Source: a virus. Taken from it: a stretch of 56,640 bases of DNA. Under the pieces are notes generated by a model. The model saw nothing but the letters and a program-made list of their open reading frames with translations. It was not told where the DNA came from and did not search any database. The translations under genes and the position numbers were made by a program. Location of the stretch: positions 1 to 56,640 of IMG/VR virus record IMGVR_UViG_3300020056_001798; one strand, given 5' to 3'. Shown here in pieces: positions 23,712 to 31,304 of this stretch (position 1 is the first letter of the stretch; every line of letters starts with the position of its first letter).

Positions 23712-24194
23712 TTGATAGATCCAGTCAGCGCCATTGGAATGGCAACCGCAGCTTACAATGGCATCAAAAGTGCAATAGCAACAGGTAAAGAAATATCTGA
23801 TATGGCAGGTACCCTTAACCAATGGGCTACCAGTGTAAGCGATTTAGACTTTGCACACAAACAAGCAGAAAATCCTCCATTCTTTAAAAAATTATTCGGC
23901 GCAAGTGAAATTGAGCAAAATGCTCTTGAAGTGTGGGGACAGAAGCAAAAGGCTAAAGAAATGCGTGAAGAATTGCGCAGTTATATTTCATTGTACTATG
24001 GTCCAAGTGCCTGGGATCAAATTGTTAAAATAGAGGGCGAAATGCGCAAGAAGCGCAAGGAAGCAGTCTATGCAGCAGAAGAACGCAAGCAGGCAATACT
24101 AGAATGGACTGTAGGAATAATTGCAGCAATTATTGGAGCAGCAATTTTAACAGCAGTTTTTTACTTCATTGGTAAAAGTCAGGGCAAGTGGTAA
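23712..24194 (+). CDS. C-tail membrane protein, tandem paralogue 2
   Basis: A 160-residue paralogue of the preceding protein. The start is TTG 23712 with AAAGGG upstream: from there MIDPVSAIGMATAAYNGIK aligns residue for residue with the first copy, whereas an upstream GTG frame start (23679) would add an unmatched 11 residues. The C-terminus carries one membrane span (WTVGIIAAIIGAAILTAVFYFI). The pair evidently arose by tandem duplication together with its late promoter. Confidence 0.65.
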   Translation: MIDPVSAIGMATAAYNGIKSAIATGKEISDMAGTLNQWATSVSDLDFAHKQAENPPFFKKLFGASEIEQNALEVWGQKQKAKEMREELRSYISLYYGPSAWDQIVKIEGEMRKKRKEAVYAAEERKQAILEWTVGIIAAIIGAAILTAVFYFIGKSQGKW

Positions 24195-24195
24195 T

Positions 24196-24372
24196 ATGTG
24201 GATATTGATTTGGTTAGCACTAAACGGACAAACAATAGAACATTATCACATTGGCAATTACAACGATAAAGATGCTTGTATTAAAGCAATGAGCAAAGCA
24301 GCAGTGCTTGTTACAGGTCCAAATCAAAGTGTAGATTGTTTGTGGATTAAAGATAAACCTGTTGAAGGTTAA
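24196..24372 (+). CDS. small protein with hydrophobic N-terminus
   Basis: 58 residues from ATG 24196, one base after the previous stop. The N-terminus WILIWLALNG is short for a signal or anchor. Two cysteines are present (DACIK, DCLWIK). It ends convergently with the antisense Fis-like gene, overlapping it by 4 nt. Unknown function. Confidence 0.5.
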   Translation: MWILIWLALNGQTIEHYHIGNYNDKDACIKAMSKAAVLVTGPNQSVDCLWIKDKPVEG

Positions 24373-24596
24373 AATATTTTAAGACGTTTGCACATAGCAA
24401 TAAGTGTAGTGCGTTTGATACCTAAGCAATTACTTGCCTTAGTTTGATTCCAATTTTCTTGTATAAGCGCATCTTTTATTTTATCAATAATAAAATCATC
24501 AACCGCAGCGTCTAGTGGCTGTGGTTCACGTTCTTTTCTGTATTGATCCATTTCATCAAACACTTCAAATAGTGCGTCTTGTTCATCTTTATACAT
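24369..24596 (-). CDS. Fis-type helix-turn-helix regulator
   Basis: A 75-residue protein on the minus strand inside a plus-strand block. The C-terminal half is a Fis-like HTH (DALIQENWNQTKASNCLGIK, then RTTLIAMCKRLKIF), matching the pattern NxTxAAxxLGIxRxTLxxKLKxL. The N-terminal half is acidic. Such small proteins bind DNA and adjust transcription. Its start faces the 120-nt control region of the Asn/Thr-repeat gene, which carries a 20-nt inverted repeat and tandem direct repeats, likely targets. AATAAATA lies only 4 nt before its ATG. Confidence 0.8.
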   Translation of the reverse strand: MYKDEQDALFEVFDEMDQYRKEREPQPLDAAVDDFIIDKIKDALIQENWNQTKASNCLGIKRTTLIAMCKRLKIF

Positions 24597-24600
24597 ACTG

Positions 24601-24608
24601 TATTTATT
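24601..24608 (-). promoter_or_regulatory. late-type motif 4 nt before the Fis-like start
   Basis: On the minus strand AATAAATA is followed by CAGT and the ATG. If used like a T4 late promoter, the message would be leaderless or nearly so. Confidence 0.45.
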
Positions 24609-24613
24609 AACTA

Positions 24614-24633
24614 GGTGTTAAATTATTAACACC
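24614..24633. promoter_or_regulatory. 20-nt inverted repeat, candidate operator
   Basis: GGTGTTAAATTATTAACACC, 8-bp arms around ATTA, in the divergent region between the Fis-like gene and the repeat-protein gene. There is no T run, so it is more likely an operator than a terminator. Confidence 0.6.
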
Positions 24634-24664
24634 AGAACGATTAAATATATGTGAGGGAATCTAA

Positions 24665-24695
24665 AAATTGTACTGTAAATTGTACTATATAAATA
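24665..24695 (+). promoter_or_regulatory. late promoter TATAAATA preceded by tandem direct repeats
   Basis: AAATTGTACT occurs at 24665-24674 and again at 24677-24686 (12-nt period). TATAAATA follows at 24688-24695, then an AGAGGG ribosome-binding site before ATG 24717. The repeats sit where an activator would bind. Confidence 0.7.
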
Positions 24696-24716
24696 TATTA
24701 GAGGGTAAAAAAAATA

Positions 24717-25946
24717 ATGAAGAAGTATACATCTTGGGCACTAATGGCTGGTGTAGTAATGCTATTATCTTTAGAAAGTAGGGCGCAAACTGTAATTGAC
24801 GGGACTAGTTACGATTCTACTAGCTATGTCACCACTAACAATGACTCCACTACAAACACAACTAGTAATGTAACAACGGACAACACCAACACTAATACAA
24901 GTACTATTGACAGTACTAGCACTAACACAAATACTAACACTAATACTAACAATACAACAATTGATAGTACAAATACCAACACCAATTTGAATACTAACAA
25001 TACAACAATTACTAGCACTAATACAAACAACAATGTGTTGAGTGGCGGTACAAACAATACAAACACAAATACAAATACTAACAATACAACAATTGATAGT
25101 ACAACTACCTCTACAAATACAAATACTAATTTGAATACAAATAATACTACTGTAAATAGTACATCAAATAATACTAATACGAATACAAACACCAATGTGA
25201 ATACCAACGACACAACTATTAACAGCACAACTACCAACACAAATAATAATATATTGAGTGGTGGCACAAACAATACAAACACTAATACTAATAACACGAC
25301 TATTAACCAAACTAGTGATTCAACAATCAATCAAAATGTGAACCAAACTACTGATTCAAATGTAAATCAAACAGTTAATAGCACAAGTAATGTTACTAGT
25401 AATAATACCAATACAAACGTAAACACCAATAATACTACTTCTAATAACACAAATACGAATACTAATACAAATAATAATACAAACAATAATAACAATAACA
25501 ATAAAAGTGATATAAGACAAGAAATCATATCACCTCCTCCAAGTGCTATTGCACCTACTGTTATGCTAGGCGGCAACGACACTTGTACGGTGACATATTC
25601 TGCGGCTGTGCAAACACAAATACTTGGTGCATCGGGCGGTGGACACGTTCGTGATTTAAATTGTGAAAGACTAAAAAATTCTAAAACACTCTACAATATG
25701 GGTATGAAGGTTGCAGCAGTTGCTCTTATGTGTCAAGATGCTAGTGTTTATCGTGCAATGGAAATGGCAGGTACTCCTTGCCCGTTTGATGGATCAATTG
25801 GCGTAGAAGCAAAAGAGAAGTGGGAACTAAATCCTGAGCTACAACCAACAAACATAGAACAGGAGACAAGACGTAATGACCAAATGGAAGGGGCTGTTAA
25901 AGGCATCCTCGGTGCTGGGATTATGGTTCTGCTTTTGGGCCTCTAA
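24717..25946 (+). CDS. secreted Asn/Thr-repeat protein with conserved C-terminal domain
   Basis: A 409-residue precursor: signal peptide (YTSWALMAGVVMLLSLESRAQ), a low-complexity region of about 230 residues almost wholly Asn, Thr and Ser, then a folded C-terminal domain with Cys residues (NDTCTVTYSAAVQTQILG, GGGHVRDLNCERL, VAAVALMCQD, AGTPCPFDG) and a final hydrophobic segment (GILGAGIMVLLLGL). In the repeats NNTTIDSTxTNTN recurs, and NNVLSGGTNNTNTNTN returns after 72 residues. This suggests a beta-solenoid, fibre or amyloid-like surface protein. The last 71 nt also encode the start of the next protein in another frame. Confidence 0.75.
   Translation: MKKYTSWALMAGVVMLLSLESRAQTVIDGTSYDSTSYVTTNNDSTTNTTSNVTTDNTNTNTSTIDSTSTNTNTNTNTNNTTIDSTNTNTNLNTNNTTITSTNTNNNVLSGGTNNTNTNTNTNNTTIDSTTTSTNTNTNLNTNNTTVNSTSNNTNTNTNTNVNTNDTTINSTTTNTNNNILSGGTNNTNTNTNNTTINQTSDSTINQNVNQTTDSNVNQTVNSTSNVTSNNTNTNVNTNNTTSNNTNTNTNTNNNTNNNNNNNKSDIRQEIISPPPSAIAPTVMLGGNDTCTVTYSAAVQTQILGASGGGHVRDLNCERLKNSKTLYNMGMKVAAVALMCQDASVYRAMEMAGTPCPFDGSIGVEAKEKWELNPELQPTNIEQETRRNDQMEGAVKGILGAGIMVLLLGL
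24870..25505 (+). repeat. Asn/Thr codon repeat tract
   Basis: DNA-level repetition underlies the protein repeats. For example ACAATACAACAATTGATAGT occurs near 24950 and again near 25080, and TTGAGTGG(C/T)GG(T/C)ACAAAC near 25037 and 25253 (216 nt apart). Slippage and recombination could change its length. Confidence 0.7.
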
Positions 25947-28047
25947 TAGTTTAGCACAAGAAACTACGTTTAGTGACGGTACTACTGGTACAGTAGATAC
26001 TTCCATCATCTATGGCTTGCCTGGCGATCCTGATTATCTTGAAGAAGATATAACCTACTTTGATCCATTATTAACTAATGATCCAAATGCTTGGAGTGTG
26101 AAACCTGGCAACGGCCACGGATGCTTAATACAAAGTACAGATAATAATGGTGACGGCTCGTGGGCAGGAAATACAAGCGGCTCTTGTGCTAACATTGGTG
26201 TCAACGGTGATGGTGCTATACGTTTTGGTTATAATGCAGCAAATATTGTCCAAACACAAGATGTAATTTCTGATGCACTACGCAGTGTAGGTATTGATGT
26301 TGTTGGATACTTGTACCAATGGAAAGTTAAAAACTACAACGCAAATGAAACGACAGCAAATCAAACCTGTTGTCAAGATCCATTAACTGTAACAGTAACA
26401 TTTAAGGATACCGCAGGCAATGAATTATATTCAAAAGAATATGATTACTCGTATGAAATAGCAAACTGGCAGCTACAGTACGGACAGCAATTATTCCCAC
26501 AAGCATTTGGTACAGACGCAACAGGTGTTGATACAGTAACAATTGAAGTATACGGAATGGATGCAGGATACTGGTTAGGTTGGTGGGGTCCAGAATTTAG
26601 AGAAGGACAGGTATACGGATTGTATGTTTATCGTCCGCCAGAAGAAGATAATAGTTGTGATTTAGATCCATTGAGTGATCCTACGTGTCCTGGCTATGCA
26701 GATGCACTAGCAGCAGAACAAGATGCACTACTAGAACTAATTGCAAGTTCTAATACAGCAGATCCTGCAGGAACAACAGACGATCAAGCATTCCTAGAGT
26801 CAGTACAAGAAACATCAACAGCATCATTAGATGACGGATCGGGAGCATTAGAGGAGACATTAGGTGAAACATTTACAGAAACTCAGACGCAAACTATTGA
26901 AGAAGTGGACACAGGGCAAACGCAAGAAAGCACTCAAGTTGCGGTGGCAACTGATCCTGCTCCAGTTGAAACAGTCGCAGAAGAAGCAGCAATAGAAGAA
27001 GCTATTGAGGAAGTAGCTGTGGTAGAAGAAGTTGCTGTGGTAGAAGAAACAGCAGTAGAAGAAGCTACAGAAGAAGTAGCACAAGAAGAATCATCAGCGT
27101 CTAATGCACCTAGTACTAATCCTTTGAGTGTAGCAGCAGCCGCAGTGGCAGCAGCAGACAACGTAGCAAGTGCAGCAAGCTCAGGAGCAGTTGCAAACTC
27201 ACAATCCAGTGTAGCAGCCGCAGAACAAACAAGTGCAGATATACAATCTGACATAGCAGCAGCAGATGCAGTTAACGCAGAACAAACTGCAACAGCAACA
27301 GCAGTTGTTGCAGGTTCAACAGAAGTAGGTTCAGTAGCATCTACTACATCAACAGCAGTTGGAGCAAGTTCAGACACAACTACAAACACTGGCAGTAGCA
27401 CAACAGGTAGTTCAGATACAAGTGTAGCAGGCACAGGTTCTACAGGATCACAAAACTTTGGATCACAGTCTATGAGCGGAAGCGATGATGGCAGTGGTTC
27501 ATCAGCAAGTCAAGCACTAGCAATGGGTACAACAACAGACACAACAACAGACACAACAGGATTACCTAGCAGTTTTGGAGAGCCTGGCACAATGAATGTT
27601 GTTATATCGTCTACTCCAGGACAATCAAATGATCCAGGAGACACAGGCGGATTAGCAATCGAACTAGTAGTTGGATCTAACTTTGATATTGCAGCAGTAG
27701 ACAGTGCAATTAACCTTGCTCTTGCTAGAGTACAAGATTTAGAAACAAGTATAGTAGAAAACTCAATAGAAGAAAGCACAGAATCTTTTGAAGATCAAAA
27801 TGCAAAAGAAGATGCACTAGTTGCAGAAGCTCTAGCAGGCACAGACAACGAAGATGCAAATGCTGCACTAATGGGTTACAATCCCAACTTTAGAGCATAC
27901 CAAACAGACGGACTAGCAGACGGTGCATTTTACGCACCTAAAGAAATATACGAAGGACAACAAAATTATGACAACCCTAATGCAAGGTTGTTCAATGGGG
28001 CAAGCGATCAACTGCATAGAGATATGGTTAGATCGCAATACGAATAA
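25876..28047 (+). CDS. large secreted protein with Ala/Glu/Ser-rich stalk
   Basis: 723 residues from ATG 25876, with CAGGAGA upstream. The signal peptide (KGLLKASSVLGLWFCFWASNSLAQ) is encoded in the 71-nt overlap with the repeat protein. Residues ~25-270 form a Cys-containing beta-rich domain (HGCLIQST, QTCCQDPL, GMDAGYWLGWWGPEF). It ends with a Cys pair in SCDLDPLSDPTCPGY. Residues ~270-600 are Ala/Glu/Thr/Ser-rich, probably extended or coiled. The conserved-looking C-terminus contains NPNFRAYQTDGLADGAFYAP and ends RDMVRSQYE. No family recognised. It probably works with its co-transcribed neighbours at the cell envelope. Confidence 0.72.
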   Translation: MTKWKGLLKASSVLGLWFCFWASNSLAQETTFSDGTTGTVDTSIIYGLPGDPDYLEEDITYFDPLLTNDPNAWSVKPGNGHGCLIQSTDNNGDGSWAGNTSGSCANIGVNGDGAIRFGYNAANIVQTQDVISDALRSVGIDVVGYLYQWKVKNYNANETTANQTCCQDPLTVTVTFKDTAGNELYSKEYDYSYEIANWQLQYGQQLFPQAFGTDATGVDTVTIEVYGMDAGYWLGWWGPEFREGQVYGLYVYRPPEEDNSCDLDPLSDPTCPGYADALAAEQDALLELIASSNTADPAGTTDDQAFLESVQETSTASLDDGSGALEETLGETFTETQTQTIEEVDTGQTQESTQVAVATDPAPVETVAEEAAIEEAIEEVAVVEEVAVVEETAVEEATEEVAQEESSASNAPSTNPLSVAAAAVAAADNVASAASSGAVANSQSSVAAAEQTSADIQSDIAAADAVNAEQTATATAVVAGSTEVGSVASTTSTAVGASSDTTTNTGSSTTGSSDTSVAGTGSTGSQNFGSQSMSGSDDGSGSSASQALAMGTTTDTTTDTTGLPSSFGEPGTMNVVISSTPGQSNDPGDTGGLAIELVVGSNFDIAAVDSAINLALARVQDLETSIVENSIEESTESFEDQNAKEDALVAEALAGTDNEDANAALMGYNPNFRAYQTDGLADGAFYAPKEIYEGQQNYDNPNARLFNGASDQLHRDMVRSQYE

Positions 28048-28058
28048 AGGAGAGGGCA

Positions 28059-28697
28059 ATGGCTGACAAAGACTTAGGTGAAAGCCTAGAAAATATGGAA
28101 GAGGGCATAGAAAATCTAAAGAACAAAGAGTTCCGTGTCCTTGGTATAAAAGTTACGTTTGTAACTGCAACAGCAGCACTTAGTTTAGTAGGTGCTGTAA
28201 TAGGTTCATTATACGGAGGCTTCTTGATGTATCAAAAGATAGAAGAAGCAATAGCTTTTGTAGACCAACAGCAGGAGTATCAAGAGCTTATGGCATCATA
28301 CAGCGAGCGTATGGACATTATAGAAGTCAAACTTGAAGAAGCAGTAGACTACACTCGTGACATCAAAGACGGACTACGTGAAGACATTCTAAAGACTGAG
28401 CAAGCAGTTGATAGAATGGAGGACAAAGTAGACGCCTCAGAGAAACGTGTTAAAGATGCACAAGCAAGTATTGAAGCAACTCTTGAAGGTGTACGTGCCG
28501 ACATAAATCAGGTTGAAAAAGATGTAGCACAAAGCATACGTGAAGTTGAGTCACTTAATCGCGAAACTGAAAAAGATGTGCGTGATACAATGAGAGCAAC
28601 TGAAAGTAGAATAGACGAAGATATGGATAAGCTAGACAAGGACATTAGAGAATTACTACAGGAGGCACTGGATAATCCTCTAAATGATATGAAGTAA
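28059..28697 (+). CDS. membrane-anchored coiled-coil protein
   Basis: A 212-residue protein. A short cytoplasmic N-terminus is followed by one membrane segment (VTFVTATAALSLVGAVIGSLYGGFLMY, ~residues 33-60) and a ~150-residue coiled coil with strict acidic/basic heptads (ESLNRETEKDVRDTMRATES and similar). AGGAGAGGGC precedes the start 12 nt after the 723-residue gene. The stop overlaps the next tiny gene (TAATG). Looks like a spacer or stalk in the inner membrane. Confidence 0.7.
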   Translation: MADKDLGESLENMEEGIENLKNKEFRVLGIKVTFVTATAALSLVGAVIGSLYGGFLMYQKIEEAIAFVDQQQEYQELMASYSERMDIIEVKLEEAVDYTRDIKDGLREDILKTEQAVDRMEDKVDASEKRVKDAQASIEATLEGVRADINQVEKDVAQSIREVESLNRETEKDVRDTMRATESRIDEDMDKLDKDIRELLQEALDNPLNDMK

Positions 28698-28795
28698 TGT
28701 GGAGTCATAGAGACACAACAGCAATGCACTATATATGGCTTTGTGTCATACTTATTGCAATCATAGGAGGAGCCACTGTTACGTTTTTAGGATAA
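28697..28795 (+). CDS. 32-residue single-span membrane microprotein
   Basis: Reads MWSHRDTTAMHYIWLCVILI then AIIGGATVTFLG. One membrane span, overlapping the previous stop by one base, with GGAGGC shortly upstream. It probably partners the coiled-coil membrane protein, as small phage membrane peptides often do (inference). Confidence 0.55.
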   Translation: MWSHRDTTAMHYIWLCVILIAIIGGATVTFLG

Positions 28796-28798
28796 ATA
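28791..28798 (+). promoter_or_regulatory. late-type motif 5 nt before an ATG
   Basis: GATAAATA, then TTTTT, then ATG 28804. The spacing predicts a leaderless message. Confidence 0.45.
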
Positions 28799-28803
28799 TT
28801 TTT

Positions 28804-29091
28804 ATGAAAAATAATACCTCATTAACTTTTGATTCTCACGAAGACTTGATGGCACAATTTGGGCCTGTAGAAGTAAATCCAATTAAAGATGAACTGAAGC
28901 CTTTTGGGCAACCTCATTTAACCGAATTAGAGGCAGCTAAACAGGCAGCAGTAGATGAAGTTTGTAAACTAATGGTTTTACATAATGTAAATAATCCCGA
29001 AGATCTTTTTGTAGATGCTAATTATACTGATGATACAGCAAGGTATTACTTTAATGATAAAGAGATTCCTCGGCCAAAACAAGGTTGGTAA
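28804..29091 (+). CDS. small acidic soluble protein, unknown
   Basis: 95 residues from ATG 28804 (MKNNTSLTFDSHEDLMAQFG), ending EIPRPKQGW. No Shine-Dalgarno is evident; the late motif lies 5 nt upstream. No family recognised, no membrane segment. Confidence 0.6.
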   Translation: MKNNTSLTFDSHEDLMAQFGPVEVNPIKDELKPFGQPHLTELEAAKQAAVDEVCKLMVLHNVNNPEDLFVDANYTDDTARYYFNDKEIPRPKQGW

Positions 29092-29100
29092 TTTTATTGG

Positions 29101-29129
29101 TTGACTAAGTAAACTTTTAGTGCTACACT
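29101..29129 (+). promoter_or_regulatory. sigma70-like promoter with RBS-proximal inverted repeat
   Basis: TTGACT 29101-29106, 17 nt ending TGC, TACACT 29124-29129. CTAAGTAA (29105-29112) is the exact complement of TTACTTAG (29137-29144), whose last bases begin the AGGAG of the peroxiredoxin gene. Confidence 0.75.
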
Positions 29130-29156
29130 AATTATATTACTTAGGAGATTAATATT

Positions 29157-29708
29157 ATGATTGAAGGGTTCAAATTACCCCAGGTCACGTTCAAAACACG
29201 AGTCCGAGATGAAAGTATCGGCGGAGACAACCCTTACCGTTGGGAAGATAAAACAACAGACGATTACTTCAAAGGCAAAAGAGTAGTGTTGTTTAGCTTG
29301 CCGGGTGCATTTACACCTACTTGCTCTACATATCAGTTACCAGGCTTTGAAGAAAACTACGATCGTATTCGTAACCAAGATATTGATGAAATTTATTGTA
29401 TGAGCGTCAACGATGCATTTGTTATGAATGCTTGGGCAAAGTCTCAAGGTATTCAAAACGTAAAAGTGATTCCAGATGGATCAGGAAACTTTACTCGTTT
29501 TATGGGTATGTTGATTGGCAAAAATCATCTAGGATTTGGTTTACGTAGCTGGCGATATATGGCTATTATCAATAACGGCATTGTAGAAAAATGGTGGCAA
29601 GAACCAGGCATTAACAACGATGGTTCGGATGATGACCCATATGTGGAATCAACTCCTGAAAATTGTGTAGACTACTTAGAAAAAGATTTGGTTATAAACA
29701 TTGACTGA
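29157..29708 (+). CDS. peroxiredoxin, Prx5 type
   Basis: A 183-residue peroxiredoxin. The peroxidatic cysteine is Cys56 in PGAFTPTCSTYQLPGF, the Prx5/AhpE-like signature, with the catalytic Thr and a downstream Arg (GFGLRSWRYMAI). It reduces H2O2 and organic peroxides; the phage glutaredoxin or host glutathione may recycle it. It has its own sigma70-like promoter and overlaps the second nitrilase gene by 8 nt. Confidence 0.9.
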   Translation: MIEGFKLPQVTFKTRVRDESIGGDNPYRWEDKTTDDYFKGKRVVLFSLPGAFTPTCSTYQLPGFEENYDRIRNQDIDEIYCMSVNDAFVMNAWAKSQGIQNVKVIPDGSGNFTRFMGMLIGKNHLGFGLRSWRYMAIINNGIVEKWWQEPGINNDGSDDDPYVESTPENCVDYLEKDLVINID

Positions 29709-30585
29709 TGTAATTAGGTTTGCCGGAGCTCAGATTGCCTGTACTGACGATTTAGAAACTAATGTTTCTAATATCAAAAAAGCAATAGATTGGGCTCAGG
29801 TAAAAGAAGTAGATTATTTGCTTACACCGGAAGGTTCGCTTTCCGGTTATATTCCTGATTGGGATTCATATAAAGGACGTACCGTACAAGATGTAATTAA
29901 TGCAGAAGCTTTAGTGGTTGCATATGCAAAAGATGCAAAAGTGGGATTATGCCTAGGTACAATGTGGGCAGAAGATGATGATCGATTTCCGAAAGGATAT
30001 AGAAAAGAAAACCAAATACGTTTTTATTCTAAAACAGGTAACTTTTTGGGATCTACAAACAAACATCATACAATAACAAGTTATGATCAGACAGTTCCAA
30101 GTGAAGTAACTTTAATTGATATGGAAGATAGCAGACAAAATTTTTGGGCTGCTGGATTAATTTGTAACGATTTTTGGGGAGGGCCATTACGGGGACAACC
30201 TAGTTTACCTATGTTTGTCACAGATAATTTGAACGCACAAGTTATCTTTCACGCCACAAATGGTTTTAGAGGCGAATTGCCTAACTATGACGATATCACA
30301 GATGCTTGGCACGAAGGTAACTTACGTATGTTAAGTTATACTTGCGGCATTCCTATAATTACAGTTGATAATAGTTGTAAAATGAACGGGTTTCCGTATG
30401 AGGGGAAAACAAGTAGTGCAAGCGGCATATTATTAAACGGTGTTTGGCAAGTCAAAGTTCCTAGAACAGGCACTCAATATTTTTATTACGATTTTAATCA
30501 TAGCGACATAATTAATTTTGCAACTAGAAAACATCCAGATCAAGATATTTTAGATCAACGACCAGACATAACAGGAGAAATGTAA
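29701..30585 (+). CDS. carbon-nitrogen hydrolase (nitrilase superfamily), copy 2
   Basis: A 294-residue paralogue of the protein at 20231, starting with TTG inside the end of the peroxiredoxin gene. Triad: Glu in LTPEGSLSGY, Lys in STNKHHTIT, Cys in LICNDFWGG. Shared features include RFAGAQI, the HATNGFRGE/HSTNGFRAE block and TVDN. The two copies have diverged and sit in different operons, so substrates may differ. No signal peptide. Confidence 0.87.
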   Translation: MTDVIRFAGAQIACTDDLETNVSNIKKAIDWAQVKEVDYLLTPEGSLSGYIPDWDSYKGRTVQDVINAEALVVAYAKDAKVGLCLGTMWAEDDDRFPKGYRKENQIRFYSKTGNFLGSTNKHHTITSYDQTVPSEVTLIDMEDSRQNFWAAGLICNDFWGGPLRGQPSLPMFVTDNLNAQVIFHATNGFRGELPNYDDITDAWHEGNLRMLSYTCGIPIITVDNSCKMNGFPYEGKTSSASGILLNGVWQVKVPRTGTQYFYYDFNHSDIINFATRKHPDQDILDQRPDITGEM

Positions 30586-31304
30586 TGGCAACATCTGAAG
30601 AAAAACAAGAACTTGTAGATAAATTAAGCGGACCTAGATTTTATCGTATAAACCTATGGGGATACGGCGGTGAAGCTGCATACATTAACTTAAACCGTGA
30701 TCAGTATGAATTCTGGAATGAAGTAGTAGAAGAACACGGTGACAGTGATGTTGTAAATTATATGGTAAGTGCTGAAGATGGAGAGTTTGAGTTTGAGGAT
30801 ATTACCGGTGTACCCGACGAAGCTGATTTTATGAAAGACCAAGACGGTGACTATCGTCCTTGGTATGAACACCACAATGAATTTAGCCATCAATGGGGAT
30901 TAGAATATTCTAATGCAACTTTTAGTGTTGATGAAGTAGATTCTGCAGAGTATGGCGCAAACTATATAGGTGAAATTATTAATGGAACCAATCTCGATGA
31001 TTACATTCAAAATATTATGGAAGAATCTGACTACGAAGCAGAATTATTAGATTCTGGACCAGAAGAAGAATACGGAGATGAGTATGTGCTTCAATTTTAT
31101 AGTGCAGAAAAAGGAACATTCTTTGATGGTGTAATTGAAACTACTGGTGATTTTGACCCAAAAAAACTTAAGGTATATACGAGTGAATTTCCTAATGGAG
31201 AAGACATAATCACAAGCATTGAATACGATGGGGTAGACATTGATAATGAAGGTGGTGATACTAACGGAAAAGGTTATTCAGTTCACGTTTGGACGAATGA
31301 ATAG
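30585..31304 (+). CDS. acidic phage protein, unknown
   Basis: A 239-residue, strongly acidic, Tyr-rich soluble protein overlapping the nitrilase by one base (TAATG). It reads as alternating strands with Asp/Glu-rich loops. Its 3' end overlaps the convergent minus-strand gene by 44 nt. No family recognised. Confidence 0.65.
   Translation: MATSEEKQELVDKLSGPRFYRINLWGYGGEAAYINLNRDQYEFWNEVVEEHGDSDVVNYMVSAEDGEFEFEDITGVPDEADFMKDQDGDYRPWYEHHNEFSHQWGLEYSNATFSVDEVDSAEYGANYIGEIINGTNLDDYIQNIMEESDYEAELLDSGPEEEYGDEYVLQFYSAEKGTFFDGVIETTGDFDPKKLKVYTSEFPNGEDIITSIEYDGVDIDNEGGDTNGKGYSVHVWTNE

Noticed and set aside
24824-25330. Long minus-strand open frame rich in Val/Leu opposite the Asn/Thr repeats
   Set aside because: It is the complement of AAC/ACA repeats and so reads as hydrophobic residues automatically. 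No ribosome-binding site, no promoter.
24840-25510. CRISPR array or tandem DNA repeat element
   Set aside because: The repeats are imperfect, in frame and within a coding sequence with a signal peptide; there are no spacers.
26934-27434. Ala/Ser/Thr-rich minus-strand frame
   Set aside because: Mirror of the Ala/Glu/Thr-rich stalk coding region; no independent signals.
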